Positions 8,897 to 18,762 of a stretch of 64,000 bases of DNA are shown here, one piece after another (the stretch's first letter is position 1; the number at the start of each line of letters is the position of its first letter). This DNA is from Flavobacteriaceae bacterium (GTDB lineage Bacteria; Bacteroidota; Bacteroidia; Flavobacteriales; Flavobacteriaceae), in assembly GCA_024640565.1 (NCBI GenBank), contig JAHEET010000001.1, forward strand, positions 62,001 through 126,000, in the 5' to 3' direction. The notes beneath the pieces are model-generated. The model was given only the letters and a program-made list of their open reading frames with translations, was not told the origin of the DNA and ran no database searches. The translations under genes and the position numbers were made by a program.

Positions 8897-11365
8897 TTAG
8901 CCTTCGAAACCTTCGCCACCATCGCCGTCATTACTACCACCTCTTTGCGCTTCTTTCTTTTTTTGATTGAAACGGTAGCTAAAGTTTAAAGAAATTTGAC
9001 GCTGTCTCCACTGAAAGGTTTGGTTGGATATGTTTGTTGGGTTCTCTCTATTGGGAGTATAGTTTACAGTACTCCTTTTTCTAGAATTGAACACATCACT
9101 TACATTCAATACCAAGGTGCCCTTTTCTTTAAAGACCTCTTTACTGAAAGCTAAATTGGCCGAAAAGATTCCATTTGTCACATTTTGTGCACTTTCATTT
9201 GGTCCTCTGTAGGACAGTCTTGTTTGCCATTCTATCGCATAAGGAAGATTTACACGTGCGTTCAAACGCGCTCTCCAGCTGGTATTGCTATTGCCTAAAT
9301 CATCTGTAATGACAGTAGTTTCATTGGTGTCTGGATCTAAAAAATTATAGGTGTAGATTCCTTCTGTTCTGGAGTTGAACAGATTGAAACTTCCATCAAA
9401 ACGCAGCTTTTTTGAAGCGTTGTAATTGGAGGTAAATTCAAAACCATACCGGTCTTCTGTTGCCAAATTGATAGGCTCTCTGATAAGGACAGATTCATCA
9501 TTTCCGTTAATTTCTCTTATTTCTTGACGTGTAACTCTACTGATATTGTTGGTAGAATGCTGGTAATATACAGAAGCATTCAGAGTTAACTTTCCTATCC
9601 TGTTTAAATAACCCAAATCAAAAGAGTTTGTAAACGTAGGAATCAATCCTGGGTTTCCTTTAAAGATAATGTTTTGACTGTTTCGGGATTCAAACGGATT
9701 TAGATACCAGAAACGAGGTCTTCGTAAGCGTCTGCTGTATCCCAGCGTATAACTTTGTTCTTCAGTGGCTTCAAAACCAATATTTACCGTTGGAAATAAT
9801 TCGGTGTAGTTAAAATCATTATTTTCATTGGTGCCTAACAACCGTACTTTTACATCGGTGGTTTCAAGACGCATCCCCAATAAAAAAGAGAACCGATTGC
9901 GTTTATTTCCGTATTGGGTATAAAAAGCGTGAATATCTTGTCCAAATTCCAAGTTGTTGGAAGGGTCAAAATCAGGGTCCGAAACTGGGGTTACTAAAAA
10001 GTCAGAAGTCAACTTTTGAAAATCACCCCGGTATCCTGCTTCAAATTGGGTGTTTTCTCCAATAGGCAACACATAATCTGCTTGCACCAACGTGTTTTTA
10101 GAAGCTTCATTGGTAATATTGGTTTCATCTGCAAAACCAGGTTCCGTATTAATCGCTGTTTCGTTTTCTTTGCTATCACTGTATTGAAAATCTACCGTTA
10201 GTTTGTGACCGTCTTTCGAAAAGTTATTGGTGTAGTTTAAAGAATATTGTAGTGTTTCATCATCGCCATCTTCATCTTGAATACGAACCACACTGTCGGT
10301 GTTGTTTCCATTTGCATCAAACTCTTCAATGGTATTTTCTGAATAATTACCGCCTTTGGTATTTCGATAAAAGAACGTTCCCGTAAGATTGCTTTTTTTA
10401 GTTAGAAAATATTCCAAGCCAGCATTGGCATTAAAGCTTTTTCTTCTTTGCTGCCAAATTCGATCTTCAATTCGTGAACTCGAAACGATCCCTTCTGTGA
10501 AATTTTTTAAATCGGTATAAGAATTTCCCGGTCCTTTGCTGTAACGATATCCAAAGTTAGAAAAGAGATTGGTTTTTTTTCCTCGTTGATTTAAGTTGGT
10601 CCCAAATTGAAATTGATCTGGTGTTCCAACGGTTGTATTTAAAGATCCATTAAAGCCCAATGCTTTTCCTTTGCGCAAAACGATGTTTAAAATCCCTGCA
10701 GTTCCTTCAGCATCATATCTAGCAGATGGCGATGTAATGACTTCTACTTTCTCGATGGCGTCCGCTGGCAATTGTCTTAGTGCATCTGCACCACTCAAAC
10801 CTACCAATGCTGATGGTTTTCCATCAATTAAAATACGAACGTTTTCATTGCCACGCAAGCTCACATTTCCCTCTACATCCAAACTTACAGAAGGTACGTT
10901 ATCCAATACATCAGAAGCGTTTCCGCCTTTTACAGTCATGTCTTTTCCCACATTGTAAATTCGTTTGTCTAAGCGAATGTCTACGGTGGATTTCTCGGCA
11001 ATAATGACCACTTCATTCAAGCTGTTTGCATCTTCAGAAAGTTTGAGGGTTCCTAAATTTGTGTTCGCTGTTAGCTTTTGAATTGGCAATTGGATACTTT
11101 TAAAAGAAATATATTCGATACTTATTTCATAGGTTCCGGTTGGAGTTGTAATGTCGAAAAATCCTTTTTCGTTGGTAATTCCACCAGAAATCTTTTGGGT
11201 TTCAGTATTTCTTAAAACAATGGTTGCATATTCTAAAGGCGCATTGCTAGTTGCTTCTACAACTTTTCCTTTCAGTGAAATATTCATACTCTTATTGGCT
11301 TGTTGTCCAAAGAATAGGGGGGTCGCAAAAAGGCAAAAAAGGAGGAGGGGAAGTTTCTTAATCAA
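8897..11365 (-). CDS. TonB-dependent receptor / outer-membrane beta-barrel protein
   Basis: Outer-membrane protein of 822 residues. It has a signal peptide (about 1-20, LFFGQ), a carboxypeptidase-regulatory-like beta domain (about 28-110, SLKGKVVEATSNAPLEYATIVL), a TonB plug domain (about 135-225, with NVPSVSLDVEGNVSLRGNENVRILIDGKPS) and an outer-membrane barrel of the OMP_b-brl_3 type to about residue 800. An unusual hydrophilic Gly/Asp/Glu tail (GGSNDGDGGEGFEG) ends it. No SusD partner, siderophore genes or sigma/anti-sigma pair lie next to it, so the ligand is unknown. Plug and barrel are intact. It is monocistronic. Confidence 0.88.
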   Translation of the reverse strand: MIKKLPLLLFCLFATPLFFGQQANKSMNISLKGKVVEATSNAPLEYATIVLRNTETQKISGGITNEKGFFDITTPTGTYEISIEYISFKSIQLPIQKLTANTNLGTLKLSEDANSLNEVVIIAEKSTVDIRLDKRIYNVGKDMTVKGGNASDVLDNVPSVSLDVEGNVSLRGNENVRILIDGKPSALVGLSGADALRQLPADAIEKVEVITSPSARYDAEGTAGILNIVLRKGKALGFNGSLNTTVGTPDQFQFGTNLNQRGKKTNLFSNFGYRYSKGPGNSYTDLKNFTEGIVSSSRIEDRIWQQRRKSFNANAGLEYFLTKKSNLTGTFFYRNTKGGNYSENTIEEFDANGNNTDSVVRIQDEDGDDETLQYSLNYTNNFSKDGHKLTVDFQYSDSKENETAINTEPGFADETNITNEASKNTLVQADYVLPIGENTQFEAGYRGDFQKLTSDFLVTPVSDPDFDPSNNLEFGQDIHAFYTQYGNKRNRFSFLLGMRLETTDVKVRLLGTNENNDFNYTELFPTVNIGFEATEEQSYTLGYSRRLRRPRFWYLNPFESRNSQNIIFKGNPGLIPTFTNSFDLGYLNRIGKLTLNASVYYQHSTNNISRVTRQEIREINGNDESVLIREPINLATEDRYGFEFTSNYNASKKLRFDGSFNLFNSRTEGIYTYNFLDPDTNETTVITDDLGNSNTSWRARLNARVNLPYAIEWQTRLSYRGPNESAQNVTNGIFSANLAFSKEVFKEKGTLVLNVSDVFNSRKRSTVNYTPNRENPTNISNQTFQWRQRQISLNFSYRFNQKKKEAQRGGSNDGDGGEGFEG

Positions 11366-11461
11366 AGTGTTTTTTTTTGTTTTATTTTATACAACAAAGA
11401 TTGCATAAAGTTTACGATCGTAGTTGTTAAAAAAACGTTAAAGAGTTTATTGAATTGATTG

Positions 11462-11803
11462 CTAAATAATTGATAAAATGTCTGAGGTAGGTCTTCCAAT
11501 AATTGCCTTGTTTTTATTAATAACAATGGGGCGCTCTATTAATTTAGGATGGTTCACCATGATGCTTATAATTTCAGCATCTGATAGTGGAGTTCCTTTA
11601 AAATTTTCTTTCCAAATTTTTTCATTTTTCCGAACCAATTCAATGGGTGTAATGTTCAGTATTTGAAGTACTTCGTCCAAGGATTCGTAGGTAAATTTGG
11701 CATCTAAATATTTGACGGTTTCAAATTTTTTCCCGCTATTTTCCAGAAGTTCAACAGCTTGTCTCGATTTTGAACATCGAGGGTTGTGGTATATTTTGAT
11801 CAT
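11462..11803 (-). CDS. ArsC/Spx-family reductase (arsenate reductase-like)
   Basis: Thioredoxin-fold protein of 113 residues with the motif NPRCSKSR and the nucleophile Cys10. ERPIVI and GRPTSDIL match the conserved arginine positions of glutaredoxin-linked arsenate reductases. The family reduces arsenate to arsenite using glutathione/glutaredoxin. No arsenic efflux or regulator gene is adjacent, and many flavobacteria carry this gene in a housekeeping setting beside prfB, so the physiological substrate is uncertain. It lies 42 bases downstream of prfB on the same strand and is probably cotranscribed. Confidence 0.85.
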   Translation of the reverse strand: MIKIYHNPRCSKSRQAVELLENSGKKFETVKYLDAKFTYESLDEVLQILNITPIELVRKNEKIWKENFKGTPLSDAEIISIMVNHPKLIERPIVINKNKAIIGRPTSDILSII

Positions 11804-11845
11804 TTTTAAGTTTTTTAATGATTGCGAGCTGACAACAGATACTGA

Positions 11846-12949
11846 TTATGAAGCCTCTTCCTTCTTCTGCCCATTCAACATCAAGTAGGATTTTAAAAAA
11901 GGATTGATTTGTCCATCCATGACGTTGTCTACATTACCAGTTTCATGTCCTGTTCTTACGTCTTTTACTAATTTATAGGGATGCATTACATAATTCCGGA
12001 TCTGACTTCCCCATTCGTTTTTCATCTTATTGGCTTCAATATCATCTCTTGCTGCTTGTTGTTTTTGCAGCTCAATTTCATACAATTGTGATTTTAACAT
12101 CTTTAGGGCTGTTGTTCTATTGTCGTGTTGTGAACGGGAATTAGAACAAGAAATTTGAATGCCTGTTGGTTTGTGTGTCAGTTGGACTTTTGTTTCTACT
12201 TTGTTTACATTTTGGCCACCCGCACCACTCGATCTAGCGGTTACAATTTCAATATCTGCTGGGTTGATTTCAATTTCTATCGAATCATCGGCTACTGGAA
12301 ATACATAAACCGAACCAAAGGTGGTATGGCGTTTCCCATTACTATCAAAAGGGGAGATGCGTACCAAACGATGCACCCCATTTTCCCCCTTAAGCCATCC
12401 AAATGCATAATCACCCTCAATTTCTATGGTGATCGTTTTAATTCCAACTACATCGCCAGCTTGGTAATTCAGTGTTTTTAATTTATACCCTTGTTTTTCT
12501 GCCCACATGGTATACATTCGAGAGAGCATTTCTACCCAGTCACAACTTTCTGTTCCACCAGCTCCAGCAGTAATTTGTATCGTAGCAGCTAAAGAATCTC
12601 CAGGTTCAGAGAGCATGTTTTTAAATTCAATATCTTCTAGGAATGTGCTTAAGTCTTGAAACGGTACTGTTAGTTCACTTTCCGCTACTTCACCCTCTTT
12701 GTAAAATTCATATAATACTTGAATGTCCTCATTTAATGAAATGACTTTTTCATAATCATCGACCCACTTTTTCTTAAAACGAAGTTCTTTCATGATTACT
12801 TCTGCTTTTTTAGGATCGTTCCAAAAAGTTGGATCTGCCGTCTTTTCTTCTTCGTTGGCAATTTCAATCCGTTTTTTGTCTATCTCTAAATAAGTTTTTA
12901 ATTTCTCAATTCTTAAAGAAATATTTTTCAGTTGTTCTTGTGTAATCAT
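11846..12949 (-). CDS. prfB: Peptide chain release factor 2
   Basis: Recognises UGA and UAA stop codons and triggers peptide release. The stop-recognition motif SPF is in [15 protein letters not shown] and the catalytic GGQ is in [17 protein letters not shown]. The first possible ATG at 12958 lies inside a good -10 element (12958-12965), so I use the second ATG at 12949, giving 367 residues starting MITQEQLKN. The reading frame is continuous through the position of the E. coli programmed frameshift ([10 protein letters not shown]), so autoregulatory +1 slippage is absent here. Confidence 0.95.
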   Translation of the reverse strand: MITQEQLKNISLRIEKLKTYLEIDKKRIEIANEEEKTADPTFWNDPKKAEVIMKELRFKKKWVDDYEKVISLNEDIQVLYEFYKEGEVAESELTVPFQDLSTFLEDIEFKNMLSEPGDSLAATIQITAGAGGTESCDWVEMLSRMYTMWAEKQGYKLKTLNYQAGDVVGIKTITIEIEGDYAFGWLKGENGVHRLVRISPFDSNGKRHTTFGSVYVFPVADDSIEIEINPADIEIVTARSSGAGGQNVNKVETKVQLTHKPTGIQISCSNSRSQHDNRTTALKMLKSQLYEIELQKQQAARDDIEANKMKNEWGSQIRNYVMHPYKLVKDVRTGHETGNVDNVMDGQINPFLKSYLMLNGQKKEEAS

Positions 12950-12957
12950 AGGCACCA

Positions 12958-12965
12958 CAAAAATA
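12958..12965 (-). promoter_or_regulatory. Probable -10 element for prfB-arsC
   Basis: Reads TATTTTTG on the minus strand (TAnnTTTG). Transcription would start only a few bases before the ATG at 12949, so the mRNA would be nearly leaderless; that makes this call tentative. Confidence 0.45.
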
Positions 12966-13035
12966 AATGAATTTTTAAGATATCTTCTTTTAAAACCGAT
13001 CCTTATTTTATAGATTTAACAAAATTATGTTTCTT

Positions 13036-15459
13036 ATGAAAAAAACAGTATTCATTCTTTTTTTTATCTCAATTTCTTTCAATGGATTTTCGCAGTTTTT
13101 TATAGACAAATCTGGGAGTAAACTTCAGAAAGGGATCACAAAATATGAAGGTTTTTATGACTTTTATCATGATGAAAATTTGGATAAGATTTTCTTACAA
13201 ATAGAAGCGTTGGATAAAGAATTTCTATACGTGCGGTCTCTTTCACAAGGAATTGGTTCCAATGACATTGGTTTAGACCGCGGTCAGTTAGGCGACGGTG
13301 TGGTAGTTTCTTTTCAAAGGTTTGGAAACAAGATCATGTTAGTTCAGCCCAACCAAGATTACAGAGCTATTACTGCAAATCAGGAGGAGAAACAGGCGGT
13401 AAAAGAAGCCTTTGCAAAATCCGTTTTACACGGTTTTGTGATCAAGCAAGAAAAAAAAGGCGTTTTTTTAGTCGATGCAACCTCTTTTTTTATGCGAGAT
13501 GCCCACGGAGTTGTCAAAACATTGGCTAGCAACAAACAAGGAACGTATAATTTGGACACGAGTAAGAGTGCTTTTTTTGCCGAAAGAACAAAGGCATTTC
13601 CAAAAAATGTAGAATTTGATGTGATGCTTACCTTTAAAGGTTCGCCAAAAGGAGCTCAACTTCGAAGTGTTACAGCCAATGCGAGTTTGGTAACGGTGCA
13701 TCAACATCATTCATTTGTAGCATTGCCAGATAACGCCTACAAACCAAGAAAATTTGATACGCGTTCTGGAGGATATCCGATGAGTTATTTAGACTATGCA
13801 ACTCCTGTAAATGAATCCATTAGACAACGTTTTATATACAGACATCGCTTGGAAAAGAAAAATCCAAATGCTGCTGTTTCAGAAGCTAAAGAACCCATTG
13901 TCTACTATTTGGATCGGGGAACTCCAGAACCGGTTCGCACTGCTTTGTTAGACGGTGGCCGATGGTGGAACGAAGCTTTTGAAGCAATTGGTTATAAAAA
14001 TGCCTTTCAAATGAAGCTATTGCCAGAAGGCGTCGATCCCTTAGATATCCGTTACAATGTGGTTCAGTGGGTGCATCGTTCTACGCGAGGATGGAGCTAT
14101 GGTGCGAGTATTGCGGATCCAAGAACAGGGGAAATTATCAAAGGACATGTGAGCTTAGGAAGTTTGCGAATTCGTCAAGATTTTTTGATTGCTCAAGCAC
14201 TGCATGCGCCCTATAAAAAGGATACGATTGATGACTCTTTTGCTTTAGAAATGGCCATTGCAAGAATACGTCAGCTCGCTGCCCATGAAATTGGACATAC
14301 ATTGGGCTTTGCACATAATTTTGCAGCAAGTACTACTGACAGAGCTTCTGTAATGGATTACCCACATCCAAAATTTTCTTTAGATGAATCGGGTACCATC
14401 GATTTCTCAGCAGCATATGACACCAAAATTGGTGCATGGGACAAGGTCACTGTTGCTTATTTTTATCAGGATTTTTCTTCAAAGGTAAACGAAGACATTG
14501 CGTTGAATTCGATTCTAGAAAATGCATTTTCTGATGGATTAAAATATTTGTCAGATGCCGATGCGAGATCGGGAGGAACTGCCAGTGCTACGGCCCATTT
14601 ATGGGATAACGGTGGAAACATTCATGATGAGTTGTACAATGTCTTAAAAATTAGAAAAACAGCGATTGACAATTTTTCAACAGACAATGTCAAAAGGAAT
14701 ACACCATATTCTGTTTTAGAAGACGTTTTTGTGCCTTTGTATTTCTTCCATAGGTATCAAACAGAAGCAACGGTGAAACTGATTGGCGGGCTCAATTACA
14801 ATTATGCAGTTACAGGTGGAAATCAAAAAGTAGTAAAACCTGTTTCGGGAATTTCGGAACGAATTGCATTGCAGGCAGTTTTACAAACGCTGCAAGTGGA
14901 AGAAATTGCTATTCCGAGAGAAAAACTAGCTTTGTTTCCTCCCAGAGCTATGGGATATGGAAGAACAAGAGAATCTTTTCGTAGTAAGCTGGGCGTTGCT
15001 TTTGATCCTTTTTCTGCAGTAGAAACGGCATCAGATATGACATTGCGTTTGCTTTTGTATCCCCAAAGAGCTTCCCGTTTAATTGCTCACAAAAGTATTG
15101 GTAAAAGACAATTAGGTTTGGCAGAATTATTGGATGAATTAATCGCTAAAACGATAAAAAAATCGCACGATGATCATTATTATCAAGAATTGCAAAACAC
15201 GATTAATAATACTGTATTGGAACAATTATTTAGACTTTCAACAGCGAAAAACCAGTATTCGCAAGTACCCGCAATTGTTCAGTCTAAGTTGAAAGAAATT
15301 AAGGAGTATCTTACCGAAAAAAAATCGGAAGGGATACAAAAAATATATGAAGAAGCAATGGTTGACAAGGTAGCCCGATTTATGAAAAATCCAAGAGCTT
15401 TTAAAGAGACTGTTGTACCAAAAATTCCAGATGGATCTCCAATTGGGAGTGAACATTAG
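13036..15459 (+). CDS. Exported zinc-dependent metalloprotease (DUF5117/DUF4953 type)
   Basis: A protein of about 807 residues with a signal peptide (MKKTVFILFFISISFNGFSQ). I start it at the ATG at 13036, because the upstream ATG at 13027 would only add MFL before the signal. The zinc-binding motif HEIGHTLGFAH lies at 417-427: His417, His421 and His427 as ligands and Glu418 as catalytic base. This is the extended metzincin-like pattern HExxHxxGxxH. The N-terminal half matches the DUF5117/5118 architecture of Bacteroidota periplasmic or surface proteases (DRGTPEPVRTALLDGGRWWNEAF is diagnostic). The substrate is unknown. No T9SS sorting domain is visible at the C-terminus. It appears monocistronic. 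Confidence 0.85.
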   Translation: MKKTVFILFFISISFNGFSQFFIDKSGSKLQKGITKYEGFYDFYHDENLDKIFLQIEALDKEFLYVRSLSQGIGSNDIGLDRGQLGDGVVVSFQRFGNKIMLVQPNQDYRAITANQEEKQAVKEAFAKSVLHGFVIKQEKKGVFLVDATSFFMRDAHGVVKTLASNKQGTYNLDTSKSAFFAERTKAFPKNVEFDVMLTFKGSPKGAQLRSVTANASLVTVHQHHSFVALPDNAYKPRKFDTRSGGYPMSYLDYATPVNESIRQRFIYRHRLEKKNPNAAVSEAKEPIVYYLDRGTPEPVRTALLDGGRWWNEAFEAIGYKNAFQMKLLPEGVDPLDIRYNVVQWVHRSTRGWSYGASIADPRTGEIIKGHVSLGSLRIRQDFLIAQALHAPYKKDTIDDSFALEMAIARIRQLAAHEIGHTLGFAHNFAASTTDRASVMDYPHPKFSLDESGTIDFSAAYDTKIGAWDKVTVAYFYQDFSSKVNEDIALNSILENAFSDGLKYLSDADARSGGTASATAHLWDNGGNIHDELYNVLKIRKTAIDNFSTDNVKRNTPYSVLEDVFVPLYFFHRYQTEATVKLIGGLNYNYAVTGGNQKVVKPVSGISERIALQAVLQTLQVEEIAIPREKLALFPPRAMGYGRTRESFRSKLGVAFDPFSAVETASDMTLRLLLYPQRASRLIAHKSIGKRQLGLAELLDELIAKTIKKSHDDHYYQELQNTINNTVLEQLFRLSTAKNQYSQVPAIVQSKLKEIKEYLTEKKSEGIQKIYEEAMVDKVARFMKNPRAFKETVVPKIPDGSPIGSEH

Positions 15460-15528
15460 TTATCCATTGCACCAAGCACCCGAATTGAATAATTTTTACC
15501 TCGTTGAAAACGTGTTTAAAATAAAAAT

Positions 15529-16557
15529 ATGACAATAGATTTAATATCAGATACGGTTACCAAGCCCACTCCAGCAATGATGGAGGCAATGCTGCATGCG
15601 GAAGTAGGGGATGATGTTTTTAAAATGGATCCCACTGTAAACGCCTTGCAAGAGAAAGTAGCCAAATTATTTGGCATGGAGGATGCGTTGTTTTTTCCAT
15701 CAGGAACGATGGCAAATCAAGCTGCTATAAAATTGCATACACAACCTGGCGATCAGTTGATTTGCGATAAATATGCGCACGTTTATAATTATGAAGGAGG
15801 AGGTGCTGCGTTTAATGCAGGAGTTACTTGTAAATTAATTGATGGAGATCGTGGGATGTTTACAGCAGCACAACTCGAAGCTGCAATTGCAGGAAGGGCA
15901 GACATTCACGTGCCATTTTCACGATTGGTTTGTATTGAAAATACAACCAACAAAGGGGGTGGAGCTTGTTGGGATTTTTCAGAATTAGAAAGCGTACAAA
16001 AGGTCGCGAAAAATAATAATTTAGCATTTCATCTAGATGGTGCGCGATTGTTTAATGCTTTGGTCGCAAAAAATGAATCTCCAGCCCAATACGGTGCTCT
16101 TTTTGATACAATTTCTATTTGCTTGTCTAAAGGATTGGGCGCACCAATTGGGTCCATTCTCTTAGGTTCTAAAGTACATATTGCAAAGGCACTAAGAATT
16201 CGAAAATTATTTGGAGGTGCCATGCGACAAACTGGTTTTTTAGCAGCTGCAGGAATTCATGCATTAGATCACCATGTTGAAAGGTTGGCCAAGGATCATT
16301 TAAAAGCAAAGGAATTGGGTCACGTTCTGCAGAACGCTTCTTATGTTACTAAAGTAGAGCCCATAGAAACCAATATCATTATTTTTTATGTAGATCAGCA
16401 AATTGGTGACGCTCGTTTTATCCAAAAAATGAAGGAAAAAAACATTCTTTTAACTCCAATGGGGGAAGGGAAAATAAGAATCGTTACCCACCTAGATTAT
16501 ACTGATGAAATGCACGAAATACTTCTAAATGAGCTAAAAGAAGATTATTCTTTTTGA
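15529..16557 (+). CDS. ltaE: Low-specificity L-threonine aldolase (PLP enzyme)
   Basis: Fold-type I PLP enzyme of 342 residues that cleaves L-threonine/allo-threonine to glycine and acetaldehyde, feeding glycine and one-carbon metabolism. The PLP lysine is Lys201 in [13 protein letters not shown], and the cofactor-pairing aspartate is in [10 protein letters not shown]. The N-terminus ([14 protein letters not shown]) is family-typical. Its last 13 bases overlap the 3' end of the convergent membrane-protein gene. Confidence 0.92.
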   Translation: MTIDLISDTVTKPTPAMMEAMLHAEVGDDVFKMDPTVNALQEKVAKLFGMEDALFFPSGTMANQAAIKLHTQPGDQLICDKYAHVYNYEGGGAAFNAGVTCKLIDGDRGMFTAAQLEAAIAGRADIHVPFSRLVCIENTTNKGGGACWDFSELESVQKVAKNNNLAFHLDGARLFNALVAKNESPAQYGALFDTISICLSKGLGAPIGSILLGSKVHIAKALRIRKLFGGAMRQTGFLAAAGIHALDHHVERLAKDHLKAKELGHVLQNASYVTKVEPIETNIIIFYVDQQIGDARFIQKMKEKNILLTPMGEGKIRIVTHLDYTDEMHEILLNELKEDYSF

Positions 16558-17159
16558 TCTAATTTTGCCAATTCGGTGTAGTTCCTATTTAATTTATTTA
16601 ATAAAATTCCATAGAGGAGCTGATAGAAGCCCCAGAAGAGTAATAACATAATTACGGTAACAAGGATCATGATGAGGACAATAAGCCATTCGGGAATATT
16701 TTGAAAGCTTCCTTGCGGAGTTCTGACCATTCCAAAAGTCATTATTGCAGCAATATAGACAATGTAAAGTAGGTTAAAGATGACGTAATTTCTTACCGTT
16801 CTTCTTGTTTTTTTGATCTTGGTCATCAATTTTTTTGTGTTATCAATACTCGAAATGTTTTTATAATTTTTGTAAAACAAGAAGAGGAAATAAAAGAGTA
16901 CAGGAATCGTCAAGTATTGTGATATTTGAACAAACTCATAAATGCCCATGGCCATCATGATTTTTTCGTCATTAGAGACATCAAAAATAAAAGTAGATAG
17001 AATCATAAAAGCAAACTCTAAAATTCCAATCACAAAAATCCATTTTACAATCGATGATGACTTTTCCTGTGTCATTTTATAAATTTCCAAAGCAGAAATT
17101 TTCTTGATTTCTTCGGGCTGATTGTCCCAAGCTTTTTTATAGTTGTCTAATAAATCCAT
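16545..17159 (-). CDS. Four-helix membrane protein, putative partner of the upstream ECF sigma factor
   Basis: A 204-residue protein with a cytoplasmic N-terminus ([20 protein letters not shown]) and four membrane helices at about 34-57, 74-98, 121-145 and 153-183. It begins 8 bases after the ECF sigma gene on the same strand, the place where an anti-sigma factor normally sits. It shows no zinc-binding anti-sigma motif, so a sigma-inhibiting role is inferred from position only. The 3' end overlaps ltaE by 13 bases. Confidence 0.75.
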   Translation of the reverse strand: MDLLDNYKKAWDNQPEEIKKISALEIYKMTQEKSSSIVKWIFVIGILEFAFMILSTFIFDVSNDEKIMMAMGIYEFVQISQYLTIPVLFYFLFLFYKNYKNISSIDNTKKLMTKIKKTRRTVRNYVIFNLLYIVYIAAIMTFGMVRTPQGSFQNIPEWLIVLIMILVTVIMLLLFWGFYQLLYGILLNKLNRNYTELAKLDQKE

Positions 17160-17167
17160 GGGGTATC

Positions 17168-17662
17168 TTATGGGTTTAGTATATTTTTAAGTTTTTCCTT
17201 TGCTCTGTTCATTTTGACTCTTGCATTTCCATTTGAAATCCCTAAGGTTTCTGATATTTCTTTGTAGGGTTTGTCTTCCAAATACAAAAAGATTAATGCC
17301 TTTTCAATATCGTTTAATTGATGAATAGCACGGTAAAGTGCTTTTAATTGTAGCTCTTCACTATCATCATAATCATCGGCTTTTATTTTGTATTCAAAAT
17401 CGCTAATATTCTGTGTTTTTATCCTTCTTGTGGATTTTCTATATAAAGAAATTGCAGTATTTAAGGCAACTCGATACATCCATGTACTAAACTTTGCTTC
17501 GCCTCGAAACTTTTCATAGTTTCTCCAAAGTTGAATAGTTACTTCTTGAAACAAATCATTATGTGCCTCTTTATCTGTAGTGTACATTCTACAAATTTTA
17601 TGCACAATATTCTGATTTTTTTCAAAGTCCGATAAAAATTTAGATTCTAAATCTTTCAGCAC
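17168..17662 (-). CDS. ECF-family RNA polymerase sigma factor
   Basis: A complete 164-residue group 4 sigma factor. Region 2 spans about 20-88 (DLFQEVTIQLWRNYEKFRGEAKFSTWMYRVALNTA) and region 4 about 105-160, with the helix-turn-helix YKEISETLGISNGNARVKMNRAKEKL. It starts with GTG at 17662. It shares an operon with the four-helix membrane protein and directs polymerase to a small, unknown regulon. It contrasts with the truncated sigma genes at 5161 and 46038, which have lost region 4 wholly or in part. Confidence 0.92.
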   Translation of the reverse strand: MLKDLESKFLSDFEKNQNIVHKICRMYTTDKEAHNDLFQEVTIQLWRNYEKFRGEAKFSTWMYRVALNTAISLYRKSTRRIKTQNISDFEYKIKADDYDDSEELQLKALYRAIHQLNDIEKALIFLYLEDKPYKEISETLGISNGNARVKMNRAKEKLKNILNP

Positions 17663-17748
17663 TTTTATTGTTGATTTTCTTATAGGTCACAAAAATCCAT
17701 AAAAAGTTACAAGTTTTAAAACAAAAGATTTTTTTTATTAAAAACTAG

Positions 17749-17756
17749 TATCTTTG
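17749..17756 (+). promoter_or_regulatory. -10 element of the carotenoid regulator gene
   Basis: TATCTTTG, an exact TAnnTTTG match. The longest open frame starts with a GTG at 17758, two bases later and therefore before the expected transcription start. This favours a start further downstream at TTG 17779. Confidence 0.65.
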
Positions 17757-17778
17757 TGTGGCCACTAATAAAATAAGT

Positions 17779-18672
17779 TTGAATAATATTAAGCAGGATT
17801 TTACCATAAGAGATTTGCAGAATATCTCTGAAATTAAAGCACATACGATCCGAATCTGGGAAAAAAGATACAATTTACTGCAACCCAAAAGAACAGATAC
17901 AAATATCCGATCTTATTCTCATCAAAATTTAACCAAGTTGTTAAATATTTCTTTGTTGAATAAAAACGGCTTTAAAATTTCTAAAATAGCGGAAATGTCT
18001 GAGGCAGAAATTATTCAAAATGCCCGAGATCTTGCATTCAAAATAGCCATCAATGATGAAGCCATTAATTCATTAAAATTGGCGATGTTTCAATTTGACG
18101 AAACTTTATTTAATGAAACCTACAATAAATTATTGCACAAAATAACCTTTAGAGAAGTGTTTAAACAGGTGTTTATTCCTTTTTTAGAACAAATTGGATT
18201 GCTCTGGCAAACAGAGACGCTACTTCCTGCACATGAGCATTTTATCTCCAATTTAATTGCCCAGAAAATACAAATAAATACAGAGAAATTACAAGCCATT
18301 TCCTCAAATTCCAAGAATACCTACGTGTTGTTTTTGCCAGAAAATGAAATTCATGAATTGGGACTGTTGTATCTTAATTATGAACTTGTTTTAAGAGGGA
18401 ATCATACCATTTATTTGGGCCAGAGTTTGCCTTTAAATAATTTGAGTTATTTTTTTAATAGTGATCGTAAAATTACCTTTGTTACTTCCCTTACAATTCA
18501 ACCTTACAATGATCATATCATAAGCTATTTTAATGAAATCGATACTATTTTAAAAGATTGTAAGCACCACTTCATTGCCATAGGTAAAAAAACGAACGCA
18601 GTTCAAGGATCTGAATTTAAATCAAAGATTCTCTTATATGAATCTATAAAAGATTTATTAAAAGTGTTGTAA
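17779..18672 (+). CDS. MerR-family regulator with cobalamin-binding domain (CarH/LitR-like)
   Basis: Transcriptional regulator of about 297 residues. An N-terminal MerR winged helix (FTIRDLQNISEIKAHTIRIWEKRYNLLQP, about 8-75) is followed by a helical cap domain and a Rossmann-like B12 domain. The cap carries Wx9EH (Trp143, Glu153, His154) and the B12 domain carries ExHxxG (Glu190, His192, Gly195); numbering is from the TTG start. In CarH-type photoreceptors these bind adenosylcobalamin and supply its lower axial histidine. The dark tetramer represses carotenoid genes and light breaks it. The gene lies immediately upstream of crtIBZ on the same strand, so control of that operon is the likely role. 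GTG 17758 is the alternative start; TTG 17779 fits both the promoter position and the usual MNxIK N-terminus. Confidence 0.85.
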   Translation: MNNIKQDFTIRDLQNISEIKAHTIRIWEKRYNLLQPKRTDTNIRSYSHQNLTKLLNISLLNKNGFKISKIAEMSEAEIIQNARDLAFKIAINDEAINSLKLAMFQFDETLFNETYNKLLHKITFREVFKQVFIPFLEQIGLLWQTETLLPAHEHFISNLIAQKIQINTEKLQAISSNSKNTYVLFLPENEIHELGLLYLNYELVLRGNHTIYLGQSLPLNNLSYFFNSDRKITFVTSLTIQPYNDHIISYFNEIDTILKDCKHHFIAIGKKTNAVQGSEFKSKILLYESIKDLLKVL

Positions 18673-18700
18673 ATCGCTATTTAAATATTCATTATATTAT

Positions 18701-18708
18701 TATATTTG
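18701..18708 (+). promoter_or_regulatory. -10 element of the crtIBZ operon
   Basis: TATATTTG (TAnnTTTG), 54 bases before the crtI ATG. A palindrome overlaps its 3' half. Confidence 0.65.
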
Positions 18709-18716
18709 TTCAACAA
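18706..18716. promoter_or_regulatory. Candidate operator of the MerR/B12 regulator
   Basis: The perfect inverted repeat TTGTT-C-AACAA overlaps the end of the -10 element and the expected transcription start of crtI, where a repressor would block open-complex formation. The link to the adjacent regulator is inferred from position. Confidence 0.4.
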
Positions 18717-18762
18717 CTAACCCCTTACTTCAAATAGCTTTATTTGATGGTTATATGAATCA

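Noticed and set aside
17758..17778. GTG at 17758 as start of the MerR regulator
   Set aside because: It would lie upstream of the transcription start expected from the TATCTTTG element and adds residues not typical of the family.
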